Source of the DNA: Cytidiella melzeri
Lineage: Eukaryota > Basidiomycota > Agaricomycetes > Polyporales > Irpicaceae
Direction of reading: 5' to 3'
Assembly (NCBI GenBank): GCA_022592445.1
Contig: JABYQR010000298.1
Location: 1 to 56,575 of the forward strand
Length of the DNA stretch: 56,575 nucleotides
Position 1 is the first letter of the stretch. Each line of letters starts with the position of its first letter. The translations under genes were made by a program, and so were the position numbers. Positions 1 through 11,405 of this stretch are shown here, piece by piece. The notes under the pieces were generated by a model. That model was not told where the DNA came from. It saw only the letters and a program-made list of their open reading frames with translations, and made no database searches.

Positions 1-824
1 TGGTCAGTTATATGATCAGTAATTATTGACGAAGTTTGAAGTAGTTTCTTGATCATGAAGTAACTGAGATGACCGAGTTTTTTATGAAGTTCAAGTAAAG
101 TAATGCCAGTTCTATGCACGCTTGCTAAAGAAGTCACTCGAGTTGATGATAGCGTGTATAAATCGTTTGATTTTCTAACTACAGCCACACAAGTTGAGTT
201 TGAGTTGTATATAGTACAAAGTCCATGATAGAATGTAAACCAATAATCAGAGTCGAGTTTTCCAACGCTGATTAAAGTTAAAGGTAGAGTTGAGTTGAAG
301 TAGACGTTCTTCAGCAAGAGTTCAGTAAGCTTACCTCTTTCCTGTTCCACCTCGAGTACCATGTCACCAGCGAGCTTCAAAACTAGTTGTTCTGAGTTGG
401 CAACAGTCAGTACAATAGTTGGTACGGAGTGGACATTGAAAAGTAAGTCTCGATACAGCGTACAGTGTATAGTCGCGCCAGTATCAAGAATATGTATCGA
501 CTTGTCTGTTGACGAAGTCGCATACAGCGGAAGTAGGGTAGGAAAAGTAGTAGTAAGCAAAGTACTTACGTGCATAGTGACGTCGGACTCAGAGAGAGCC
601 GACACCCACGCGCTCTGGTTGCGACGAGGAGTAGTTGTCGACGGACCAGCAACAGCGGGAGTAGTGACGACAGCGGCGGCAGTGGCAGCTTTGCCCTTAG
701 CACCAGCAGCTACGGACTTCCGAGTGATACCCTTCCTCTTCATTGCCTCCTTGGACTTCTCTGTCCAGGGAGAAGGGCAAGTAGGCGTCGTGTGGCCTGT
801 TTCGTTGCAGTTGTAACACTTCAT
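1..824 (-). CDS. copia pol, 5' part: zinc knuckle, protease, GAG-pre-integrase (partial)
   Basis: Open reading frame from an ATG at 824 to the window edge, about 274 residues. It opens with a CCHC knuckle, CYNCNETGHTTPTC (C-x2-C-x4-H-x4-C), which in copia elements packages RNA and normally ends Gag. About 90 residues later the motif ILDTGATIHCT is the active site of a retropepsin (catalytic Asp in DTG). Near the edge, ELHKKLGHLSY matches the His-containing start of the GAG-pre-integrase zinc-binding region. The frame is offset by one base from gag upstream, and the gag stop sits two bases before this ATG. The C-terminal part of the polyprotein is outside the window. Confidence 0.85.
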   Translation of the reverse strand, partial: MKCYNCNETGHTTPTCPSPWTEKSKEAMKRKGITRKSVAAGAKGKAATAAAVVTTPAVAGPSTTTPRRNQSAWVSALSESDVTMHVSTLLTTTFPTLLPLYATSSTDKSIHILDTGATIHCTLYRDLLFNVHSVPTIVLTVANSEQLVLKLAGDMVLEVEQERGKLTELLLKNVYFNSTLPLTLISVGKLDSDYWFTFYHGLCTIYNSNSTCVAVVRKSNDLYTLSSTRVTSLASVHRTGITLLELHKKLGHLSYFMIKKLLQTSSIITDHITD

Positions 825-826
825 CT

Positions 827-2152
827 TCAAGTGTCACGGACGGACTTCTCCTTAGAGTAAGGAGCGGCGGCCGCACGAGCGGAGGAAGTGGCTTTTGCCG
901 GACGTTCAACACGTTTGTCAACTGCTGGCGACGCGGTGGATGAACCACCAGCGGGCCTATTGCGAGGAACAAGGGTTGACGAACCCTTAGACCGAGAGCG
1001 GTCAAGTGGGTGAGCGAGTCGCCAACCATGGAAGTCGCGGCGAAGCTCCACGCTCAGAGAGATGGGGTTGTAGTCGTACTTCTCGCCTGCAGGAGTACGG
1101 GAACGCACACCAGCCTCGTAGCTAGCGCGAGTATGCGCATAGGCAGGGGGAATGATGCCGACGAGGGCGGAGTAGAAAATGTGTTGAGGGAATTCAATTC
1201 CCTTGGAAAGAATCTTTGAGTAAAGATTGTGCGAGTCGTCGAGTAGTTTGTCCATTTTGTGGACAGGACGGCGGAGGGAGAAGAGTTGGAAAATTTCGTT
1301 TGCGTCCGACATAGTAGAAGTCGGTTCAAAACGTTCGGAGAGTTTCTCCATCAGTCTGTGGGGCGCGGTCTCGTTGAGATAGTTGGCCATCACAGAGTCC
1401 GCAATGTGTCTGGCCAGGACGTTGAAGACGGCCTGTTGGACCTCTTGAGGAATGGTCAGACCACCCCTGTAGCTGTAGAAGTCAACGATAGTCGACATTG
1501 CAGTATCGACGCGAAATTTCCACATCGGCCAGGTATCAGGACCTGTGAGTTTGCCAACGTCTGCGAAGGCTTTGTGGACGTCGCTAAGCGACATAGTATA
1601 CTCCACATCGTGCTTTGGAGGCACAGAAAGGAGGGACGACACCGCTCGTGCAGAGTCAGTGGGGCCAGATGGCGAGGGGGACGGTGCACGATGGGCTCTG
1701 GGCAGTTTGCCCCTTCGCCTTTTGTGCGCCTCGTCGTCGTCCATAGGATCGCCGCTATCATCTGACGATGGCTTAGTGGGGTGACGACGGGCGAAGTCGT
1801 CGCGAAGAGTATTGAATGGAGTGCGTTGACGGTCTGAGGGGGGTGCTGAGACTCGACGTAATGCCGTGATGCGGGTGGTTGGGTGGTCGATGACGGCAGA
1901 GGTAGTAGGGACGTTCGGGGCGTGGTCAGAAGGTGCAGCAGAAGGTGCAGGACCTGGGATACCAGCGCGAGAAGCGGAAGACATTGGATGAGGAGGAGTA
2001 GGAGCAGGAGGAGGGGTTGGAGTAGGAGTGAATACAGGGGTACGTCTCCTGCGAGTGGTACGAGGGATAGTACCTCGAAGAAAATCGGTTTGGTGTTGTT
2101 CGCGCGTAGAACGACGAGGTTGAGGCTGATCAGTGGGATCAGAGCTCATCAA
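827..2152 (-). CDS. copia Gag capsid-like protein
   Basis: 441-residue frame with ATG at 2152 and TGA at 829-827. The first ~180 residues are disordered and rich in Pro, Arg and Ser. The central part, roughly residues 190-340, with TGPDTWPMWKFRV and later RLMEKLSERFEPTS, looks like the UBN2/retrotran_gag capsid fold of Ty1/copia elements. The tail is basic and Ser/Ala rich. A zinc knuckle is missing from this frame because it lies in the next, shifted frame (1-824). The product would form the particle shell that packages element RNA. I see no frame disruption inside the coding stretch. Confidence 0.82.
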   Translation of the reverse strand: MMSSDPTDQPQPRRSTREQHQTDFLRGTIPRTTRRRRTPVFTPTPTPPPAPTPPHPMSSASRAGIPGPAPSAAPSDHAPNVPTTSAVIDHPTTRITALRRVSAPPSDRQRTPFNTLRDDFARRHPTKPSSDDSGDPMDDDEAHKRRRGKLPRAHRAPSPSPSGPTDSARAVSSLLSVPPKHDVEYTMSLSDVHKAFADVGKLTGPDTWPMWKFRVDTAMSTIVDFYSYRGGLTIPQEVQQAVFNVLARHIADSVMANYLNETAPHRLMEKLSERFEPTSTMSDANEIFQLFSLRRPVHKMDKLLDDSHNLYSKILSKGIEFPQHIFYSALVGIIPPAYAHTRASYEAGVRSRTPAGEKYDYNPISLSVELRRDFHGWRLAHPLDRSRSKGSSTLVPRNRPAGGSSTASPAVDKRVERPAKATSSARAAAAPYSKEKSVRDT

Positions 2153-2202
2153 CTGGTGGGCAGTGAGTGCAGAGAGTAGTATGAGTTAGGTAAAGAGCTT
2201 AT

Positions 2203-2217
2203 CCGGGGCTCATAACC
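2203..2217 (-). other. primer-binding site, half-tRNA-iMet type
   Basis: Directly next to the LTR, the element strand reads GGTTATGAGCCCCGG. Drosophila copia primes from an internal anticodon-arm fragment of initiator tRNA-Met, whose core is GCTCATAACC; this site is complementary to that core. Position just inside the LTR and family membership both fit. The same 15 bases recur at 2721-2735. Confidence 0.7.
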
Positions 2218-2423
2218 TGTTAGAAGGCTATGAAAGTAGAGGAAAGTGTTAGGAGAGCAAGACTGAGAGAGATCACACAGTGGGAGTTAGGGGATCAAAA
2301 GTGCGTATCGTTGCATTGATCAGAGTAAGTCTTAAATACGGTAACTACGGTGCTAGTACGTTGAGCGTCTAAGTATTATAGTCAAACAGCAAGAAGAATA
2401 AGACTCATCTTCGAAGCTTAACA
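2218..2423 (-). repeat. copia 5' LTR (206 bp)
   Basis: Bounded by TGTTA at 2218 and TAACA ending at 2423, a 5-bp terminal inverted repeat of the usual TG..CA type. It abuts the primer-binding site on its gag-proximal side. The partner LTR is outside the window, so the boundary rests on the termini and PBS alone. Confidence 0.6.
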
Positions 2424-3098
2424 GCCTCTACCCCTCGCACACATATTCCACTTTGTTAGTGTTCAAATATTTAACTACTTAACTAGTGCTCAAATGTGCG
2501 TTGGTTGATCATACTATATAGCTTGCTCTTCTCCGTATGCTATACACATACTTTTGATCCCCATCTCTCTACGTGATCACCACCTCAACCTAAGTTTCTC
2601 TGTTGTGCGCAACCCTCTCATACCATTCCAAAAGAATGTTCTGAGTCTGACATGGCAATAAAATACGGGTTGAGCTCGAAAAAAATGGATTTGAGACAAT
2701 GGATGTGCAACTACAGGGAGCCGGGGCTCATAACCTCTTAAAATGGGAGCTGGTACAGCGTGGTAAAGTCCAACTTGATACTAGTGCGCATACAAATACA
2801 ACGTAGCACATACCTGGTACAGCGTGGTAAAGTCTAAAGCACGCTGTACCGGGTATTTGATCTTTAAGTCTATGAGTGCTTCCCCGCCCTCTTTCCTATT
2901 CCGTCCTGTCGGGCGGGTCACCGTCTGACATTCTCGCTGTGGCCTACGTTGAGCGTTTATAAAGCTCACGCAATCACACAATTACATAACTTCACGTGAG
3001 ACAATGCAATTTTGGCTCTACCGAAACGCGACTCTAAGACCCTCTCCCACTAGCGTGGTATCAGGGATCGGAACTTGCATTTTGCACTGGCCCGCACC
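2424..3098. repeat. intergenic, with a second PBS-like copy and small direct/inverted repeats
   Basis: No convincing gene. It contains an exact 15-base copy of the copia primer site at 2721-2735. A 21-base direct repeat beginning CTGGTACAGCGTGG occurs at 2750-2770 and 2814-2834. The second copy can pair with 2840-2850 (11-bp stem GGTACAGCGTG / CACGCTGTACC). This looks like debris of older element insertions upstream of the histone-fold gene. Confidence 0.5.
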
Positions 3099-3890
3099 AT
3101 GGAGCATGAATACGATCACGACGTCGAACAACTGGTACAGCCCAATGATAGTGCGGATGGGGCTGCAGCAGCGGAGTCAGCGCAGACAGAACGCGAAACG
3201 CAGATGGTCCTCGACCCTCAAACCACAAAGAAGAAACGCAACGCAAAAGAACCTCAGACTCTCGTGCACGTACCTGGAAAGTCGCTCTTTCCAGTTTCGC
3301 GAATTCAAAAGATTTTGAAGGCGGACAAGGTGACCATTGGTTGTCGTACGTGACTGGAGGGCAGGGCTTGACAGTGCTGTGTGTGTAGGAACTGCCAATG
3401 GTCACCCGCGAAGCTGTGCTGCTCGTATCTCTTGCCACAGAAGAGTTTGTGAAGCGATTGGCAGAGGCTAGCCACAGGCTTGCTTTGAGAGAGAATCGTT
3501 CAACTGTGCAGAGAAAGGACGTTGGTACGTACTGAAAAGCATGGTTCAAAGAGTTCTTGCTCATCTGAATATGCTGACAGCATCGGTGTGCCGCAGAGCA
3601 GACGAGTACTTTTTCCTAGAGGGTGAGGGAACAGTGTTCTTATACCACATACAACTCTTGAGCTGAGCTCATTGCCCGTAGAAATTATACCACTTTACGA
3701 GCCCGAGCTAGCCACAAAACGAAAACCGAAAGCACTGGACAAAGCAGCTGCAGGCGGGGCGATGACAGCATTAGACCAATTCGTGTCCAGATCGAAACCT
3801 GTCGCATCCGGCAGTGGCGAGTCTCCAGATATGTTAGACGAAGATGTAGTCATGAACGAAGATGGCACAATGACACTCGATTCACTATGA
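3099..3890 (+). CDS. histone-fold protein, Dpb3/CHRAC15/POLE4-like
   Basis: Four exons: 3099-3329, 3389-3524, 3581-3622, 3682-3890; introns 56-59 nt; 205 residues. The start is the ATG in CACCATGG at 3099. After an acidic, Gln-rich N-terminus, residues ~62-140 form a CBF/NF-Y-type histone fold: FPVSRIQKILKADK, then EAVLLVSLATEEFVKRLAE, then QRKDVASVCRRADEYFFLEE. Members of this family are small subunits of DNA polymerase epsilon (Dpb3/POLE4) or of CHRAC-type chromatin remodellers and pair with a second histone-fold partner. The C-terminus is disordered and acidic. Which complex it joins cannot be told from sequence alone. Confidence 0.85.
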
Positions 3891-4033
3891 CCACCCGTTT
3901 GCTATGTCATTACTCGTTTGATGTTGCGACTGCAAAGATTCAGGTTTGGTGTATTATAATCTGGCTGCTGTTCTATCGTACACATAATGCTGAACAAGGC
4001 AGGAAGGATTCATGCAAAGGCCCGAAAGAACGC

Positions 4034-4515
4034 TTACGCGTTGACAAGGGCTGCGAGCTTGCCCTGAGAGTTGAGCTCGACGACCTTGTCACAGCCACCG
4101 ACGTGCTGATGGTCTACAAAACCAGATGACACGGGTTAGCGATGACTTTGGACGTGTAGTGTGTAGAGGGACCTACTAATGAAGATGTTAGGGACGGAGC
4201 GCTGGCCAGTCTTGGTGAGAAGGTAGTCCTGGATCTCGTTCCCGTCATCTCGGGCGTCGAGTCTAACACAAGTCATGCAGTGAGGTACCGCAGGCTTGCA
4301 TTGCCAAGAATGAGACGTACTCGATAATATCCGTCTTTGTCTCAGGGAACTCTGACTTGAGTAGGTTCTTGGCCCGCGTGCAATACGGACACCAAGACTT
4401 GGAAAAGATCGTGATGGTACTGCCGGCGATAGCAGCCTGCAGAAATGCCGTCAGAGTACAGTCAAGAGAGGCAGGGGAAGGGATGACATACCTCTGCGAA
4501 GTCTTTGGATGCCAT
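4034..4515 (-). CDS. dithiol glutaredoxin (CPYC)
   Basis: Four exons on the minus strand: 4515-4492, 4436-4321, 4262-4177, 4113-4034; 101 residues. The protein carries the thioredoxin-fold active site WCPYC near residue 24, the cis-Pro motif RSVPNIFI, and the glutathione-binding GGCDKVVEL segment, all in the expected order and spacing for a class I Grx. It reduces disulfides and protein-glutathione mixed disulfides using GSH. The start MASKDFAE is preferred because its length fits the family. The frame stays open upstream with further Met codons, up to 4689, giving a basic, Ser-rich extension that could be a mitochondrial presequence. Confidence 0.93.
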
Positions 4516-5019
4516 GACTTTGAGCTGGTGAGCAGATGGTTTTGAAGACGAAGCCGTGATGAACGAGTAGCTGAAGGAAGAGCGCAAGAGCTTGCTTACT
4601 GGATCGATGGGAGGGGTGTATAAGAGGGATGAGAGACCTCTGTATAATCGATGCAGCATGATTATATACTCTGGTATATAAATGGACAAACAGCAAGCAA
4701 TAAAGTCTTTACTAAACCCCAGTCAGCAACTTCAAATGCACTGACATCAGACCACGTGCTGCTTCACGTGATCAGCGCGAACACTACGCGCCTCAGTCGC
4801 ATGCCGTGTTTCCGGTGGGCACAACCTGAAGTCCGTGGGCGGTCGCATTCGACATCTCAGCAACTGCTCTCGCATATTTCACCGACTTCGGATACACGGG
4901 CTCTTGAAGCTTGACCTCTGACCACCAGCATCGCTCTCCTCCTTCCCGTCATCCGCTAACCAGTGCTCTTACCCGAGTCTCACTCGTCCACTTACGCACC
5001 CATCACTGCTACAACTGCA

Positions 5020-6238
5020 ATGTCGATTGTTAGGGCTGTATGCAATGTAATGGAACGCATAGCGCCGCTTAGGCTTGCTGAGAAGTGGGATAACGTGAGT
5101 ACCGTGTAAATCCTCTTTAGACAAGTTTTCAGTGCTGATGCGATGTAGGTAGGATTGCTACTAGGTAAATGGAACAACAACACGACCTGCACAAGTATGG
5201 AATAACTAAGAGTTCCCGCAGAATCACCCCAAATTCGACAAAAAGCCAACCGAGTTCTTCTCACCATCGAGTCCGTCACTCGCCTTTCCTCGTCTGCCTC
5301 TTCGAACTGATTTTGCTCTAATGGTAATTCACCAGTCTAACTCCAGAAGTAACGGAGGAAGCCCTTTCAACACCCACATTCTACATCATCGCCTATCACC
5401 CCACTCTTTTTAAACCCCTGTCCTCCCTTACCCTTTCAAACCCCCTCCAGCAGACCCTCCTCCGATGCGCCGCAGCCGGCATCTCCATCTACTCTCCTCA
5501 CACCGCCCTCGACTCCGTCACGAATGGTATCAACGACTGGCTCGCCGAAGGATGCTCGATTTACGTGCAAGATGGTAACAAGAAGATATACGCCTCCCAG
5601 ACGAGTTACATCGGCGAGCCCTTGGAAGGTGGGCTGGGAGGACACGGGCGGGTCGTAAGATACGCTACACCGATTAGCGTGAAGAAGGTGGAGAGCATGG
5701 TCAAATTCTGGCTCAAGCTCGACCACAGTGAGCACGCCTTTGCCTCTTGCAAACATTCGCTAACAGTCGTGCTTGTACGCATGCTAATAACAACTTGCAC
5801 TTCGGCAGTTCAGGTAGCTTACCCGTGTGGATTGAATCCGGAGGAAAAGACGGTCACAACCGTCGCTGTCGGCGCAGGTTCCGCGGGATCGTTGGTAGCT
5901 GGCTCCGGCGCAGATGTGTGGTTGACTGGCGAGATGTCCCACCATGAAGTTCTTGCGGCAGTCGCATCAGGGCACACTGTGATTTTGTGTGAGTTGTCAT
6001 CCCTTCTTGCAGTGCGCCGGAGAAAACGATGCAAGTGCTTACAAAGATGCGTTGCCGTACTTTTATAGGCGGTCACACAAACACGGAACGAGGATACCTC
6101 CGTAGGCTCGCTCGGAAGCTGCGCGAAGAGATTGCAGCGGACGGAGAGCAGGAGGCTGACCCTGCAATGGCGCAGACTCTCGAAAGTCTGGAGGTAGTCA
6201 TCAGTGAGAAGGACAAGCATCCGCTAGAGTTGGTGTAG
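5020..6238 (+). CDS. NIF3/DUF34 family metal-binding protein
   Basis: Six exons: 5020-5094, 5149-5164 (16 nt), 5222-5270, 5336-5727, 5809-5988, 6069-6238; 293 residues. N-terminal APLRLAEKWDNVGLLLE, central IIAYHPTLFKPL and C-terminal GEMSHHEVLAA plus GGHTNTERGYL are the conserved metal-ligand motifs of the NIF3-like (YbgI/DUF34) fold, which forms a toroidal hexamer with a dinuclear metal site. Yeast NIF3 binds Ngg1; the biochemical activity of the family is still uncertain. Length matches the fungal family. Every splice junction keeps phase. Confidence 0.93.
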
Positions 6239-6465
6239 AGAGCGCTGCATCTTCTGTATGGGGTCCTTTTCTTGCGCGATCAACATTGCTTCCGCGTTAT
6301 TGTTTGTGCATTTACTTGATAGCTCAGTTAATACCCAACACCAACGGGTGATTTGACACAGTGTTCACTTCAGTCTTGAGAAAGTTATCGTCGAAATCAT
6401 TACGTATTGTGCAGCCAGACTTATCTACAGTAAAGCCACGAGGAGAATGATCGTATGATGATACT

Positions 6466-8544
<2,079 letters not shown>

Positions 8545-8730
8545 CTTCGCCGTCGGTTGAGGGAGTGGGTGTTCAAGCTTTCAAGTCGAGCTCGACGTTG
8601 TCGCCGGTTGCAAACGGATCGCTCTCATTCGTCCGCTGGACAAAATCGAATGCGGAAGGTCGTTCCCACGCACGCCCTTGGTGCGACGAGCAACTCTGGC
8701 TTGATCGACAACAGCCAGCACAACCACCAG

Positions 8731-9154
8731 ATGGCGCGAAAGACGAGACAGTGGCTAGTAGCGGCCTCACCTCCTGGTACTCTCCTCTATCACAAGAGCG
8801 GAATACGCCCTCTGCACAGCCCGGGATGGAGACAAGTATTACGACCTCGCAAGCAAAGTACTAGAATCGCGCTGGATATGGTGGCGAGTATACGGCGCAA
8901 AGCTCATCGGATTTTTGGGAACTGTATCACGAGAGTTTCTCGCTGTAACCAAGAAGGCTTTGCCACGCGCAACACAGACAACGGCAGTCAAGACCTCAAC
9001 GGCTACCACAACGCAGACCCAGCCGGCAGCTACACAGACCACGTGCTGGAAGGTTGTTGCCCAAGAGGTCTCGTATCTTACCACTGTCACGGGCATGAAA
9101 CACTATTGTTTCACCGACCACAAGACCTATACTGTTGTCGACGAGGCCCTATAG
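8731..9154 (+). pseudogene. frameshifted, chimeric copy of the receptor-like gene's first exon
   Basis: Start region and leader MARKTRQWLVAAS closely match the intact gene at 9542 (MARTMRQWLITAS), and similarity extends upstream into the promoter (from about 8590 against 9391) and through YALCTARDGDKYYDL. One extra base relative to the intact copy, within about 8768-8778, breaks the frame in the signal peptide. After GACCTC the copy leaves the receptor sequence and continues open in the shifted frame for ~100 unrelated residues, including a Thr/Gln-rich linker, and stops at 9154. It reads as a partial tandem duplication joined to other DNA. A functional product would need a different start or a frameshift. 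Confidence 0.6.
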
Positions 9155-9541
9155 TGGGTTTTCAGGTAGTTATATGAACATACCTTTGTTTTGTACTTAT
9201 GTACCTGTCTTTGAGTGACATATTATACTGATGTACTTTGTCTACCAAATTCTATAAGTAAGTTTAGCTCACAGACGTACTCCTCAATGTGTAAATCTTT
9301 GCCAGATCTAGAATGACAATGCCATTATAACAAACATCACCTCTGCAAATCTATATTCGGATCTATATTATGTGTTTCATTCAGCTTTCAGGTTGTTGTC
9401 GCCAGTTGCGAACGGATTGCTCTTATTTGTTCGTTCCCGCGCACCTTGCCGCGGTGCTCTTGGCACTGATTGTGGCACTACATAGCACAGCTCGCGACGA
9501 GCAACTCTTGCTTGGTCGACGACAGCCAGCACGACCACAAG
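9155..9541. other. spacer and promoter of the intact receptor-like gene
   Basis: No gene seen. From about 9391 it resembles the region upstream of the frameshifted copy (8590-8730), with an extra ~45-base segment, so the promoter was part of the duplicated unit. Confidence 0.5.
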
Positions 9542-10729
9542 ATGGCGCGAACGATGAGACAGTGGCTGATAACGGCCTCTCTTCTGGTGCTATTCTCTAT
9601 TGCAAGAGCGGAAGACGCTCTCTGCACAGTCCGGGACGGAGACAAGTACTACGACCTCAATCCTCTCAAGTCAAAGTGAACACCAAAGCTTTCAGGTCTC
9701 CTAGATAGCATAACTGATTCATGCAGTCTCCAGTACAGACTACAAGTTCAAGTCTGCCGATGGCCATGAATACTCCATCAATGTCTGTCAGCCTGTGACG
9801 GGCGAGACTTGGGCACTAAACGTGCATGAGCCCGACAGAGTCGGGGGATACACGCGACACGAACATGGAGACTTTTCCTTAGGGTATGCGTCCTTACTTC
9901 CTATACTTGCATTTTCGTACTAAACATTCATTCCACACTGACAGATACGCCAACACTACTCTGGCGATCCGGGACGGAAGCCCTACTCTGACGATGATGA
10001 AGGGCTCGCCATGCCCTACACACCAGCACATGCATGCTGCCACGACTGTTCATTTCAAGTGCGATACTTCAGCCGGCACAGGTACGTCTCTACCTCCACT
10101 ACCGTGATCTTCGCCGTGGCTTATACAAGCACCTACCGAAGGTGAACCCGTGTTGATAGCGCAGCTTCCTCCTCCCGATGATTCATCCTGCTACTTCTTC
10201 ATCGAATGGAAGACCAGCGTCAGTGCAGCTGTCACCCTATCCGTGAATGATATGCGAGCCTGACTAGAGCTGTAGGTCGCATGTCCCGCTTACATGCGGA
10301 GTGGTGCATGGAGTGTAGTGGGCATCCTCGCCTCGATGTATGTGTATAGATCCTCGCTTCTTGGCTGTCGCTTACCGTTTGTTGTGCAGTATTGGTGGAG
10401 TGTTTGTGCTCTATATCCTCCTGGGCACGTTTTACAATTACATGGTTCTCGACAAACGAAGCATTGACGCCATACCTCGGTACTCCCTCATGTCTTTGCA
10501 AGACACCATCGACTTTTTCCGAAAGTGGTACGCACGTTTCGCGGATCGTTCTTCTAGCATCCGGCGGCCAAATATGAATGGTCATTACCGAGGTCTTGGA
10601 GATGAGGAAGAGGGCATGCTTAGTGGTCCCCCGGGATTCTTGGACGACGAGGATGAGGAAGAGGAAGAGCACGAGTCGGCAATCGGTCCTGCTAGAGGCA
10701 TGGATCCAAACGGGGTCATCCGCCTGTGA
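9542..10729 (+). CDS. MRH-domain cargo receptor, mannose-6-phosphate receptor/Atg27/Mrl1-like
   Basis: Six exons: 9542-9675, 9734-9883, 9945-10081, 10130-10218 (acceptor at 10129 or 10141), 10276-10337, 10390-10729; about 303 residues. A signal peptide (LLVLFSIARA) leads into a luminal Cys-containing MRH domain: ALCTVRDGDKYYDL, YSINVCQPVTGETWAL, SPCPTHQHM, CYFFIEWKTSVACP. A single TM helix follows (IIGGVFVLYILLGTFYNYMV), then a long cytosolic tail rich in Glu/Asp. Such proteins cycle between Golgi, endosome and vacuole as cargo or autophagy receptors. Phase is kept at all junctions. Assignment to M6PR/Mrl1 rather than Atg27 is tentative. Confidence 0.85.
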
Positions 10730-11405
10730 TCTTGGTTTGTTGGTGTGTATTTCTAGAATTATATTCATTTTGACTGTGCGCCTTTCGATGATATACATGG
10801 CTAGTGTCTACGGATTGTCTAGGACTCGAACGAGCTTGACATCGACGGTGACTGTTTACGTGACGCTGGAAATACGTACTTATGACTATTACTCGGAGAT
10901 ATTGCTAGCACACCGCTACGGCGGGTCGTACCTGCCATCCTCGCTGAGCACAAAAGCGTTGCCGCTGTTTGTGCTCGGGGTTTGGTCGTGTTGGGCAGCG
11001 GTGGCCACAGCATGGGCGCTGCTTTTTGTTTCCGCTGTTGCAAATCATGCTGGCTGCTTTATTCGCTGTGCATTGTGTACGAGTACAAGGTTGCTGCTCG
11101 ACTGTTGCTGGCCGACGCACACATTCACAACGCTCGACGTCGCAATTGTATTTTTGATGAGAGGGACCGTGGGAAAACTGGGCAGACTTACTCTGTGGCG
11201 TCGGGGAATCTGAGGGTGTTGAAGAGAAACCGCCACTTGGGTGTCTGTCTGCCTACGTCGGCTTGGATTTCTTCTGTCTCTTATTTCTCATTGTTTCTTG
11301 TCTCTTTTCTTCTCTTTAGTTTTGTCTACCTCACCACGTCTCCTTTGCCCCATCTCTCACTTCAGGACACGACCTACACGACCCTCTAACCCCTCTCACA
11401 GCCGG
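10730..11405. other. intergenic/promoter region of first bHLH gene
   Basis: No gene supported. The last ~150 bases are pyrimidine-rich, as is common around fungal transcription start sites. Confidence 0.4.

Larger units (their letters stand above)
1..2423 (-). mobile_element. Ty1/copia LTR retrotransposon, truncated by window edge
   Basis: Minus-strand element. Reading from high to low coordinates it has an LTR (2218-2423), a primer-binding site (2203-2217), a gag reading frame (827-2152), then zinc knuckle, aspartic protease and the start of the GAG-pre-integrase region (1-824). Integrase, reverse transcriptase, RNase H and the second LTR lie beyond position 1. The order protease then GAG-pre-integrase is diagnostic for Ty1/copia rather than Ty3/gypsy. 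Only one LTR is visible, so its age and target-site duplication cannot be judged. Gag and pol are in different frames, so the copy may be defective or may use stop-restart translation. Confidence 0.88.

Noticed and set aside
1010..1765. Plus-strand open frames inside the copia gag region
   Set aside because: They are shadows of the minus-strand gag frame and have no domain.
2721..2735. Initiator tRNA-Met gene fragment
   Set aside because: Similarity is limited to the 15-base primer-site sequence already seen beside the LTR; no tRNA arms flank it.
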